NCBI RefSeq assembly: GCF_030272615.1
Contig: NC_081410.1
Coordinates: 287,371,957-287,435,956, forward strand
Source: Cryptomeria japonica
Taxonomy: Eukaryota > Streptophyta > Pinopsida > Cupressales > Cupressaceae
Direction: 5' to 3'
Length of the DNA: 64,000 nt
A model generated the notes under the pieces. It saw only the letters and a program-made list of their open reading frames with translations, was not told the DNA's origin and searched no databases. Of the stretch, positions 36,811-49,993 are shown one piece after another. The position numbers and the translations under genes were made by a program. Position 1 is the stretch's first letter. Each line of letters starts with the position of its first letter.

Positions 36811-36815
36811 CATTA

Positions 36816-38235
36816 GTATTATATTGATAAGTTTCATTAAACACTAAAAACTTTGAAATCAATGAGATAGATCGATCACAAAAACTTAACTTTCGTGTGT
36901 GATAAGTAAAATTTCAAGATTATAATCTAAGAAATCTACGTATTAAAAAGTGTGAATGAAGGTGTAATTCGGGTCCATAAACCCAAATTACACTTTGGAA
37001 AATAAATATAGGTGTAATTCGGGTTTATAAACCCGAATTACACTTTAAAAAGTGAAATTACAAAATAGGTGTTGGGTGGAGTTACAAACCCATCGAGCAC
37101 CATGTTTGGGAATTTAAATAATGCAATATAGGTGAGGGTTGGGTTTACAAACCCATCAAACACCTAAAAGACAAAGGAAGAACAAATGGTGGTCGACATG
37201 GTTACAAACCCACCAAACACCCTTTTTGGTGTATGGCGGGTTTGAAATCTGCCACCCACCAAGCTCGGATTGCAAGGAAACTAAGGAATAAATAGTGGTG
37301 GTTGGGGTCATCGAATCATCACACACTACTATGTGGTGTGTGGTGGGACTATGGCCCCTCCAAATACTGAGATGGTAGCTAAGCGAGCTGTTTCTGAAAT
37401 TGGTGGTGGTCGGGGTCGTCGACCCACCACACACCACCATGTGGTGTGGGGTGGCCCTATGACCCCACCGAACACCGGAATGGTATTGCAAGTAAAAATA
37501 AATGGTGGTGGTGGTAATCGGAGTCTCCAACCCGCTACACATCACAATATGGTGTGTGATGGGCCGGGGGCTCTGCCCAACACCACAATGTGTAGAAAGA
37601 ACAATAACACATAGGGAAGTAAGTTTTTGGTGCAGGGCATAGGTCCTAGACCTTCCACACACCATTTATTGGTGTGTGGCGGGCCTATAGCCTCCGCCTC
37701 GCACCACTACATGGATAGTGATAGATAAAATGCTATAAATTCAAAAATAAAAAGGGTTTTCAAAACCTTTAAAATCAGGAAAAACAACATACCTGGATTT
37801 GATGAAAACTCCTCTCCCAACTTTGAACAAGATTAATATGAGGTAAATGAAGATTAAAATGAAAAAGGAAGTTTTAAAGAACCAAGTAAAAGGCTTCTAT
37901 TAGAATTATTGAAATGAGTAACTAATGACTGAAGTATAATAAATGAGTGTAAATCGAGTTTGTAAACCCGATTTGCACCTACAAGGTGTAAATTGGGTTT
38001 ACAAACCTGATTTGCACCTAGATGGGAAAAACATGAAAAATAAGTGTAAATCGGGTTTGTAAATCCAATTTACACTTAAGTGACACTTGGTGTAAATAGA
38101 AAAAAAAAGGGAGAAAGACATGCTAATGACAATAATAATATCTTGAAAAGCATGTAATGAGCATAAAAAACACAAATAAGCACAAAATTTGTGGGGCACC
38201 CTCGATTTTTGCTAGTGCTAAAATCAAGCATAACA
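36816..38235 (-). repeat. Palindrome-rich upstream segment of the F2-bearing LTR (proposed)
   Basis: On the minus strand this lies directly upstream of the F2 start at 29,128 once the chromovirus is removed. A TG-start candidate (minus TGTTATGC) is at 38,235. The segment is full of palindromes and encodes no protein. The assignment to an LTR is inferred from the parallel layout of the Tat-like LTR at 47.9-54.5 kb; the other LTR edge was not found. Confidence 0.45.
36962..38077. repeat. Array of about a dozen palindromes, GGTGTAA..CGGGTTT type
   Basis: Palindromes lie at 36,962-36,992, 37,012-37,043 (a perfect 32-bp palindrome with arm GTGTAATTCGGGTTTA), 37,068-37,101, 37,131-37,164, 37,188-37,221, 37,228-37,260, about 37,295-37,340, 37,401-37,475, 37,501-37,590, 37,628-37,705, 37,947-37,978, 37,985-38,018 and 38,042-38,077. 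Most start with ggtg and end with cacc, with a G-run and C-run pair inside. Members drift from AT-rich to GC-rich along the array, as if one hairpin had been copied and then diverged. Confidence 0.9.
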
Positions 38236-38960
38236 CCACCAAAGCGAACTGATAAAAATGTTGATACCAAAAGCTAGATTGTAGAAAAGGAAAAGTATGA
38301 AAAAGAAATTGAAGAATTGAGGAAAATAAATGAGGACAACAAACAAAAGATGTCCTTTGAATCTTGTGTAAAAAATAAAAAATATTAATAAAAAAGTTTA
38401 GTGGAATAATCCACTTTTATTGAAAAAAACAAACAAAAAAAAAATGTCACAACAAACCCTTTGTACATTTAAAAAGATATTATCACATAGGGTGGAATAT
38501 GTTATTGATAAAATAGAGGATGTGTACAAAAGTTATGAGTCACTGTTGAAGGCATTGGATATGTTGAAGGAAAACAAGCCTATATTGGAGCCATTATCCA
38601 AAAGGTGGCAACCAGTGCATCATAAACTGGTCACATTGTGCAAAAAGTTGCAAATAGATCCAAGTGCTCCCCCTACCATCAAAATAATTGAAAAAATGGT
38701 GAAAAATGTGATTGAAGAGCTCAAGTATATTTCTGTAGAAGAACCTAGGGTAAAGGCCAAAATCGATTCTTTCCATAAATTCAAACATTGGACGATCCCT
38801 TAAATTGTGGATAAGGATAAACATATCAAAGATTTCAATGATTGGAAAAGTGAATTCAATTAGATGATGCCAAGGATTGTTTCTCATATGTAAGAGGAAA
38901 AAGACATCAATGTTCAGATTCTTAATCTTGAATTCTCAGTGTTCTTGGATTCCAACAAAT
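38236..38960 (+). pseudogene. F2-type C-terminal coiled-coil fragment
   Basis: Frames on + give EKEKYEKEIEELRKINEDNK (38,286 on) and, from 38,420, ILSHRVEYVIDKIEDVYKSY, LLKALDMLKENKPIL and APPTIKIIEKMVKNVIEEL. This resembles the helical C-terminus of F2 on the minus strand (LEDSI...NALQKIKE). No N-terminal half precedes it here. Assignment to F2 is tentative. Confidence 0.4.
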
Positions 38961-39660
38961 GAATGAAAGGTGACATCCGCAAGAACATGGGGTAACACAA
39001 AACAAGAGCAACAAGGTTAATGTTTTACTCCTCACCGCCATGGGAATGGTAAAGGTATCTCAAGACCCATGAGTATGCGAGGTAACACAAAAAAGATAAA
39101 TAGAAGCATTGGCTCTACCCCATATTCTTGTAGGTTGAATGAGGTGACAAGAAGATGGTTGATGAGAATGTGAGGTGACTTAGATGTAGTCTTGTGGGCT
39201 CAAATGTCAATGACATAAGATTTCCACAATGGAGGGTGATTACCTACTTGGACAAATTCAAACATATGTGACTAATCTGGGCCATCTATGATGTACACAT
39301 TGCATCATCAATGACTCAAATTCAAAGGCATACACAATTATCTAATTTAAACTATTGGCATGAGTTTAATAAATAAAGATAAGACCTGAATTGAAGTGTA
39401 ATTTGACCAAAATAAATTTGAAGACCAAGGCATTTTTTCTCACTTTGCATTCAATAATTTCAAAGAGAAGATGACCTCTATAGATTTCATTCAACCAAGC
39501 TGCTAGGATTTTTAGAAAAAAGTGATCAAATTAGTAAGTGCATTAATCCTTCCCGTGTTGTAATTATGTTAAAATAATTGTTGCTTTCCTCGCTTAGTGC
39601 TCCATAATTCTTGAGAAGAATATAATTAAAGTGAAACCCTAGTTCATTTAAACTTCCAAA
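38961..39660. other. Spacer between two F2 fragments, no gene
   Basis: No coding frame is seen. Short words such as gaggtaacacaa and gaggtgac recur between about 38,990 and 39,180. It may be the non-coding tail and leader of adjacent LTR copies, which I cannot prove. Confidence 0.4.
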
Positions 39661-41520
39661 ATACCTAAGAAAGGAGAGTCTTCCCATAAAAAGAAAGAAG
39701 ATATTCCTAACGAGATTGAAATCCCATAAGAACCTTGTGCAAGTCAAGTTGAAGCCAAACCAAAAAGGCCTAGGGATTCTTGTAAGAGAAAAGACCCCTA
39801 TTATATCTCATAAGAACAAACACATAAGAAGCCAAAGGCCCCTCACAAAAATAAAGAACCTACTCCCACAGAGGAAAAATTCACAGCCAGTGTAGTGGAG
39901 GCTACTAAAGAAAAGAAAGATAGAAGTTCATATTACCAAGATATAATTGATGTTCTTCTTGAGTCAAGCACAAATTGGATGGATAAGGGGTTTTAAATAT
40001 AATTATGCACAATGTGGAAATTCTAACATTCCTATCTTTGGATGGGATGTCTTATCTTATTTTTACCAGAGAAGAAATGAACCCATTCATCTATCTAATC
40101 CACGGTCCCTTGACTTGGCTAAACTCATTGTGCCTGGTGTATTCATGGAAGCATACCTGATTAGATTTTTGGTTGGTAACTATGATTATGCTACCAAAAT
40201 TGGGATGACACAATTTTGGTTTATGTAAATAGGATGGAAATTGTTGAATGGTTTGGTTTGAGTAGGTAGGTTTTAACTGAGATAAACTTGGTAAAGTTTC
40301 AAGGGGATTATGAGAGACGAAGAAGGACCCTTAAAGAAAATGAAGTGCCTCTCTTCAAAAAGAAAGTCTGGGACAATAGAAGGACAATTATATTTTATTT
40401 GGAAAAGGAGCCTTTCTTTCTGACAAAGTTTGAAAAGGATTTTGTTAAAACATACTACCCTATACCAAGTCCTAGGAAAGGACCCTAAAAATACCATGCC
40501 AATTGTAATGATGATGATAGCCATGAGAATTCAACATAAGTATGTAAACCTTGAATATTATTTTGCTTCCTAGATTAAGGAGGAGATTCACCAATGATTG
40601 ATTAAGGTTATAGATAATGGTAGAACAATTGAATTCAAGTATTACTCTCTACTATGTCATTTAATTTTATATCAACACAAATATGAGTGGAGTAATAAGA
40701 TGAAGCTGAAATTATTTGATAACAAGGGGAAGGAATTACATGTATAGAGGTGGTTCTATTTCTGGGATAGTCAATGTGAAACAATTGACTATCTAACTTT
40801 TCATGAATGCTTTGTTGTCAAGGTGGTCATATGGTGTCGTTATTCTTTATATGGGCTACCTAAAGAATTATGCAATGGATGAGGCATAGACTAGAAATGA
40901 TAGATAAATTTGGTGAATAAAATCACGGTGAATGGTTCTTATTCTCTAATTATACCATTATTGGGATATATAGTTGCCCACAAACACCACATCAATTGCT
41001 TATATACGTTTCTCCCAGATTGTTTTTTTTAGAATTTATGTGGCAATTCATGTGGAGAGAAAAAGGGTATAGAAAAGTAGAGGAAATGTACTTTTCTTTC
41101 TTAGTGTGTAAGATATTATGATTTCTCTATTGGTGTTGATACCCTAGAAGGGATGCAGAATCATCTAAATAGTATAAATTCTTTGGAATTAGGACAACGA
41201 TGAATTAAGATCCTGAGGGATTTATGAATCGATAAAGAGGTGCATCTGAACAGAGGATCTTATCATTATCAGTTGTGTTATGCAAAAAGATTTAATAAGA
41301 AATTTATATGATTCAGGAGAGGTTGTACAAAAGAGGAAGAAATTGACCATTCTATTAAGTATTGAAATAGAGAAAAATAAATGGGATCCAATTTTTGTAG
41401 GCTTTTATCATGTGGAAAAAAATGAAGTAAAAAAGATTGAGCTTGTCACATCCCACTTGTGTCCTAACTATGTTAATGATTCTTTCATATTATACACATG
41501 TTGTTTTGGATATTGAATAA
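39661..41520 (+). pseudogene. F2-type N-terminal half, heavily broken
   Basis: It begins at a decayed start (atacctaag, MPK-like) with a Lys-rich segment, then SYYQDIIDVLLESS and, after a frameshift near 39,985, GFKYNYAQCGNSNIPIFGW, LAKLIVPGVFMEAYLIRFLV and NYDYATK. These align with LSRMGIFKVGFGK, VGKLVVAGVFMDVDLLT and YNYDPITR of the ORF at 49,994. Further on, FKYYSLLCHLILYQHKYEW (about 40,630-40,690) matches FGWYSLLMHLFLFKGGDYF. Many stops and shifts follow, and the frame is lost after about 41,500. Confidence 0.55.
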
Positions 41521-43985
<2,465 letters not shown>

Positions 43986-44829
43986 TGTTAGGATTAATGA
44001 CAGTCCCAAAGATACTGAGAGGGGGGGGGGGGGGGGGGGTGAATCAGTATCTAACCTATTAACAAAATATTTTGCTTTACTAAATATTTTGCATTCCAAA
44101 ATAGTGTACCGGTAAATAAGAATCAATGCAGTAAATAGGAACAATAAAGACAACATAGAAAGCACACCATAACACCAGATTTTAATGAGGAAACCCGGTG
44201 TGGGAAAAACCTTCATGGGATTTGTAACCCACAATACACTCACTGACCAATGAATAGATATTACTTACAATGTGGTTCCTGCACATGCAGGAAGGCCAAC
44301 TGCCTAGAGCTCACTGCTCAAATACAAAATGGAAGTCTCACTGACTTACAAAATGGATTATGAGAATCCAATATAATGTACTACTACAAATGAGCATCTG
44401 CTATGCCAGGTTCAGTACCGGTTTAAGCTCATACTATAACCATAACCTTATAGAAAATCTGCCTTACTATTCGCTCATCATTTCTACCATATTCATCTTC
44501 TATATCTATCATTCATATCAAAATGATTTACAAGATCTCATACATATATGATTCTTATTACAATATGCCATGTCAAATTTACAAAAGATATTTATAATTA
44601 AATACAATAATCAAAAGTTGTTCTTGTTGGCTGGGGTGCCGGTATACATTGTTGTCGCTGCCGGTGAAGTGTCTACCGGTGCCAGTGCTTGCCGGTGCTT
44701 GTGCCTACCAGTGGTTTACCAGATGAATGCCACAAGATTTCCTGAAGGTATCCACAAGGTTGCAAGGTTTCCATCAATGACAACACCTTCAATTACCTTC
44801 AACTACCATTAGAGTGTGCAATGCCAACA
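43986..44829 (-). repeat. 3' LTR of a SIRE-like (Ty1/copia) element
   Basis: On the minus strand it starts TGTTGGCATTGCACACTC and ends TTAATCCTAACA (844 bp). The adjoining purine tract makes it a 3' LTR in minus orientation. Near its minus-strand 3' end lies the G-run tip with 9-bp arms AGATACTGA (44,010-44,018) and TCAGTATCT (44,044-44,052), and here the run is 19 G long. Confidence 0.88.
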
Positions 44830-44845
44830 ATCTCCCCCTTTGGCA
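44830..44845 (-). promoter_or_regulatory. Polypurine tract
   Basis: Read on the minus strand, GCCAAAGGGGGAGAT directly abuts TGTTGGC. This is the plus-strand priming site typical of SIRE-type copia elements. Confidence 0.85.
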
Positions 44846-45211
44846 TTGATGGCAACACTCATGAGAAAAATCCAAAAATCTGTATCCAAAGATGAAGACC
44901 AAAATTTTACCAAAATTGTGTGCTCCCCCTAAGAAGATGATCTCCTTTGATAGTCATTTTTCTCTGTCCCACTACTCCCCCTTTGACATCAATGACAAAG
45001 GTTGTCAAAAATTGTCAAATGAGTGCAAAATTTCAACTTGAACTTTGTAATCGGTTGGTTACAATTTGGAATATGTCTGCTAAAACCAAGTTTAAGCTCT
45101 GAATAAACTTGTTTCTGTCCTTCATGGATGCCTCAGTTCTCTAATTGTATCAGTGAGATGATGCATATGTTCCTCCAGTGACTTTTTTCCTTGAATTAGT
45201 GCCTTAGATAT

Positions 45212-47897
45212 CTATATCCTTAGAGAGATAAGGTTGTCCAGTTTAGGACTAAGTTTGCACTTAAGCTCTCTAGCTTTTCCTTTTATCCTTTCTTTCTCTT
45301 TCTCTAACTTTTCCAGTTTCTCTTCAAATCCAGCAATTTCTTGTTCAATAACTGATATAGGTTCAGATGAACCAATGATATTATTAGCTATATCATTTAT
45401 CTCCGTTTGAACTTTGCTAATTTCCTTATCAATGTCTACTATTAACAAATTTGTCTTGGAAGTATCTCTGTACATTTCCTTATACTCCAAAATTGTTGTG
45501 TTTAGTGCCGGTAAAAGTGTATTGATGTGTTCCATGCACTTGCTTATTGTTTCCTCAAAGAATTTTCCTTTTTCCTTTTCCATTTTCTCTTTGAATGTTT
45601 CCTCATTTATTTGATCAATGGTCAATATATTTCCAGTAATATATTTAGAAAATGTGTCTAACTGACTCAAAGAATCCTTTACATTAACTACATTGCATTT
45701 GGGTGCAATCATCTTAAGAATGGGTATTGTGTCATCAATTGCCTTATAGGCCAATGCATTACAATCTGTTATTTTCTTTATTGAATCCAAAAGTACTTCA
45801 GTCATATTAGTAGGTCTAAATTCAATTAGTGAAGTACTAGATGTCTGCCCAACTACCTTTATAATTTCTGTGCTTCCGGTGGGAGTAACCAATTTGCCTG
45901 TCTCGACCTCTAGTGGATCAGTCTGAGTTTGTATTTCAACTAGTAATGGTTTAGACTTACCAGTGATTACTGTTTGTGCTATCTCAATGTGTACCTATGA
46001 ATCAACTGGTTTCTCAGTTGGTTTCTCTGCACTATCTGTTGCTGATATTTCTGTCTTTGTTCGTTTCTCTGTGCCAGCATCTACACTACCAGTATTTATT
46101 TCACCGCCCAAAGGTTTCTTTGTTTGAGTTTCATCCTCAATATTTTCTGCCAGTGTTCCAACCTCAATATTATCTGTCAGTTTCTCAGTAGAAACATCTT
46201 TCTTTTCCTCTGTGTTCTCCTTATCAACTACAATGTTTACTTCCTGAGTGTCAATATTCATAGTGTACAAATTTTTTGACTCAGGGTTAGTATCTTCATG
46301 TGGTGTGTCCACATTCTCAGTAGCCAGTATGATATCAGTTTGTATCAGTGGAGTAACCAAAGGTGGTGGTAGGTTGTCAGTTACTTTAATGTTGGGTAAT
46401 CCACCTACTTTACCTTTTCCCTTGTCTCTGTCCTTTTGATAAACTTTGAAAGTTTTTAGTCTTTTCAACTCTTCCTATTTTTATTTCTCAACAAAGAAAA
46501 TGTCCCACTTGTCTGTTGTTTCCTCTACAATTTCATTTACCCTACCAGCCATTAGGCTCACATGCCGGTGTCCACTTGCAAAAATTGATTTGTTAGCTTC
46601 ATTGATTAATTCATCAATTTCCTCTATAGATTTGACCATATGTACAGCTAGTAGTTTCTCAATTTTAATTTTCTTATCTATCTCCATAATTGCTAACCTC
46701 TTAGCATCTAACCGCCTATATAATTCACTAGGCAAATCATCTACAACTTCAACTAATACTTTCTTGTAAATGTCAAGATGTAAAATAATGATGTTCTCAA
46801 TACTTTCTTTTTTTGCATCAGTAAATGTATTGTATAATTTGCTCACATTAGATAGTTTGTCGTCATCAGTTATTTCACTCAATGGGTTGTCCAATGGTGG
46901 TATGACCTATTTTTGTTTCCTTTTAGGTGTCATTTTCTTTGTCAGTGGCCTCACAGCCTGTTGTTTCTTCCTTGTCTTCTTTGGTGTAGGAGAGGGTATC
47001 AATGAGGGTTTTCTCTTCCTATCAACTCTTTTAAACTCAACAGGAATTTCACTCTCAGATGATGTACCAACCGGTGAGAGATGTGCCTCCAGTTGTAATC
47101 CTTCAAGTTCACTTTCCTTTATACCAGTTATGTTCATAATGTTTTCTTTTATTTCCTTCACTTACTTGGTTGCACTTCTTATGAAATTTTCCCTTTTCTT
47201 CCTTTGTTTCAATGTTTGCACACCACTCTCTATTGTCTCTGCATTTTCAAAAACCTTTTCTTCTGGTTCTCTAGGGGCTTCTAATAGGGCTTTGGCATAA
47301 GTTTCAATGATGTTTACATCTTCCTCATACCCCATTTTTGTTACCCATACAGTTCTAGGAAGAACTGCCTCCATCCAGATTTCATCCTTTTTAATTACAA
47401 AGAAAATTTCTTTTTCATATTTGTCTACAATACTTTGTGGTAATATCTATCTTGTTTTCATTTTTTCTTTGAAGGTTTTGAAGTACTTTGTTATATTGTT
47501 ATCCTTTTCAGTGCCCGTACCGGTAAAGATTTCTAACAGTTGTTTGCCTACCGATATATCATAACCAAAGTCTTTCTTACCAATACCGGGAACCTCTTTT
47601 GTGAGATACAACATCAGACATACCAAAAGATTGCCAAAACGAAAAAGTTCCTTTCTTGTCACCTTTTATCTTTTTTAGATTGTCTCTTAATTCATCCTTT
47701 AACCACTCACATACATCTATTTTTGCATCATTGTTGACCATATCATAAGCACTTTTAATACAAAGACTGGAAACTGAGTTCAGTTGGTTTGCATGTGTGG
47801 TTTTATAGCCTAAAAACATGCTTATGAATATGACATTCACATCCTTAACATCTTTTACTCTTAGGGATCTGCTATCATAGGGTGCTCCTGTTAATGC
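45212..47897 (-). pseudogene. F1-type ORF in the envelope position of the SIRE-like element, interrupted by the Tat-like element
   Basis: From 47,897 down, minus-strand frames give ITALTGAPYDSRSL, then NLLVCLMLYLTKEVPGIGKK (matching FPFFLASSLNATITEH of the + strand F1), then a strongly basic stretch (KKTRKKQQ, KKMTPKRKQK near 46,910-46,990), a Thr/Glu-rich linker (46.0-46.45 kb) and a C-terminal coiled coil (EEKLEKLEKEKERIKGKARE near 45,270-45,340). Stops are TAG or TAA. The start lies beyond the insertion at 47,898. SIRE elements carry an 'envelope-like' third ORF just before the 3' LTR, and this ORF is in that place. No transmembrane segment is obvious, so an envelope role is unsupported. 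Confidence 0.6.
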
Positions 47898-48162
47898 TGT
47901 TATCACTGTTTAAGAAATGGGTTTTCTTTTCCCATGATTGGCTAAGGGTTTAGTTTTTAATCATTCAAATGTCTGATAAAAAACCCTCTGGCTTCTATTT
48001 CTGCATTACTTTATTCACTTAAGTAATGGGTCTTTAAGCCATGTAAAGTGTCCCCCGCCTTGTTACTTGCCTAGGCGGTCATTAAATAATTGTAAAATTT
48101 TATGCCTTATGCCTTTTTCTAATGTTTGTCAGGCTCAATAAGTATCACGCAACTCTCAGATA

Positions 48163-49640
48163 GATCTATGACTTTCGTTGTTTCATTGGGCGGAGTTGCT
48201 AGTGTGTTAGCCTCTACGAAATAGCGAAAGGCATAAGTGCGCCCGACCAGTAGATTAAGATCCAGCTTAATGAGACTCCATCTTGCTTTGAATCTAATGG
48301 CTTGCGTTGATTTGCAGCCGAAATAAGAAAGTAAGTTACCTTTCACGAAATGGTAGAAAGGTTTCGTGGGATCTAGCAGTGAAGACTTTTCCACGACTAA
48401 GAGGCGATCAAGTTTAAAAGAAATTGACGGCTCTCATTGTTTCGTGGCTGAGAGATGCTCACAATTTATTCTACGTGAAATAGCGAAAGGTTTTTTGGGC
48501 CCAGTTCTATGTTTATAAAAGAGGTTCCTAAAAGGAATAACAAATGCATAGGTCCTCGAGATCTAACGGCCAGCGTAGTTTCACGGGAGGAAGGTGCTCA
48601 AAAGATAACTTTCATGAAATGGTGAAATGACATGGCATTCCAAGCAAGCAGTCCAGCTGACTGAGATATCAGGTAAGAATTTGACACGTAAGTTCAGGAA
48701 TGACCGAATGCTAGGTGGATAAAGCTAAGTCAGAAGACCCATGTCTGCTAGTTTTAAGTAAGCTGTTAAGTATCATGCAAGTTCTTAAGATCTGACAACT
48801 CACATGAATTCATGAAGGTAAGATGCTAGTAGTTTAAAGCCTGCAAAATGGCGAAAGAGCCAGTGGGCCAAAAGGATAGGTAAGGCATAAAGGTAAAGGC
48901 CGATCAAGTCTGTTTTGATCCAACGATTCCCGTGACTTCATGGCCGCAAACCAACCGGAGATCAATGTTCGCGAAGTCGTAAAAGATAGACAAAAGTCAC
49001 ATGAGGGCATGACGTGGCATGACAGTTGCTGATTTTTGCGGGGCTCGATGATGATGTGTCAAGTGACACATGGTTTTAAAAGGAGATTGAGGGCCTGCCT
49101 ATGTGTAACCGGCGATTATGTGGGAATTATGAAGTAAGACATGTGGCTGGCTTAAAACTGAACCCGAAGGATCTTCTAGGGCTAATGGCCGAGTGCCACG
49201 TGGCATTTGCTAACCGATGGATAAGTGGGGTAAGTAATACCCAGATAAAGGTCCCACTTAAAAGGTGTTCATCTCAAGATTGATCCAATGCTTCTCGTTG
49301 TTTCATGGCCCAAAGATGGAAGCTGATTAACCCCTGCAAAATAGCGAAAACCGTTAGCTGTCAAGTTGAGGCGCGGTTAGTGAAAAAGGTTGACGGTCCC
49401 AGTTGGAGTTACAGGCCAGGTGGTTAGAGTTCCATCTAACACTTGGCGTAGCTTCACGAAAGAAAAATGCTCGAGGGTTAAAGCTTGCGAAGGGGCAAAA
49501 AAGAGGTTGCACCTGATGCTAAGGCAAAGAGGTTAAGATGATGTAAAGACCGATCAAGTCTCATCTGATCGGACGACTGGCGTAGTTTCGCTAGGTTAAA
49601 GTGCATAAATGTTATGCCCTGCAAAATGGCAAAAGAGCGG
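48163..49640 (+). repeat. Nine-copy diverged cassette array in the LTR
   Basis: A cassette of about 70 bp, starting gatctaacggc-tcgcgttgttt and ending near gcgaaatggcgaaagg, recurs at about 48,163, 48,291, 48,421, 48,560, 48,789, 48,917, 49,282, 49,433 and 49,567. Within a cassette, TTTCGTG/TTTCACG is often the reverse complement of CACGAAA/CGTGAAA 35-45 bp on, so each unit can form a stem-loop. The spacing is irregular (about 110-365 bp). The first units recur in the 3' LTR from 63,235. Confidence 0.75.
48513..48520 (+). promoter_or_regulatory. Probable LTR TATA box
   Basis: ttataaaa in gttctatgtttataaaagagg is conserved exactly in the 3' LTR (63,589-63,596). It lies about 0.6 kb into the LTR, within the cassette array. 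Confidence 0.55.
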
Positions 49641-49993
49641 AAAAGAAAATACACAGGTTTGTTATGACCCGTTGGAGCGAAATTTTTGAATTCTTCTATG
49701 AATTCAATTCTGAAGGGATGACCGAAGCATGGGGTATCAATGACGTAGCTAAGAGCCCGACTACCGTATATGATCTCACATCAATTGAATGAAGGCATCA
49801 TTTTGAAGAGTTGTTGCAGAGAAGCGGGTGCAGAGCAAATTTTTTTAGGTGCAGAGTAGAATTCTTCAACCCAAGAATAGGTTCTCTTGTACTCTTGCTT
49901 AGCAATTACTTGACAGTTTGTTTAAATTGGGTTTTTGATCTGTTACAGAACTATTGTGGTTAGTAATTGAGTTGCTTGCATAGTAATTTTAAG

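Noticed and set aside
37012-37043. Perfect 32-bp palindrome as a miniature transposon (MITE)
   Set aside because: It is one of a dozen related hairpins with no target duplication of its own.
37156-37665. 169-codon minus frame and 93-codon plus frame rich in His/Thr and Gly
   Set aside because: Both lie across the palindrome array and their repeated residues come from the ggtg/cacc hairpins.
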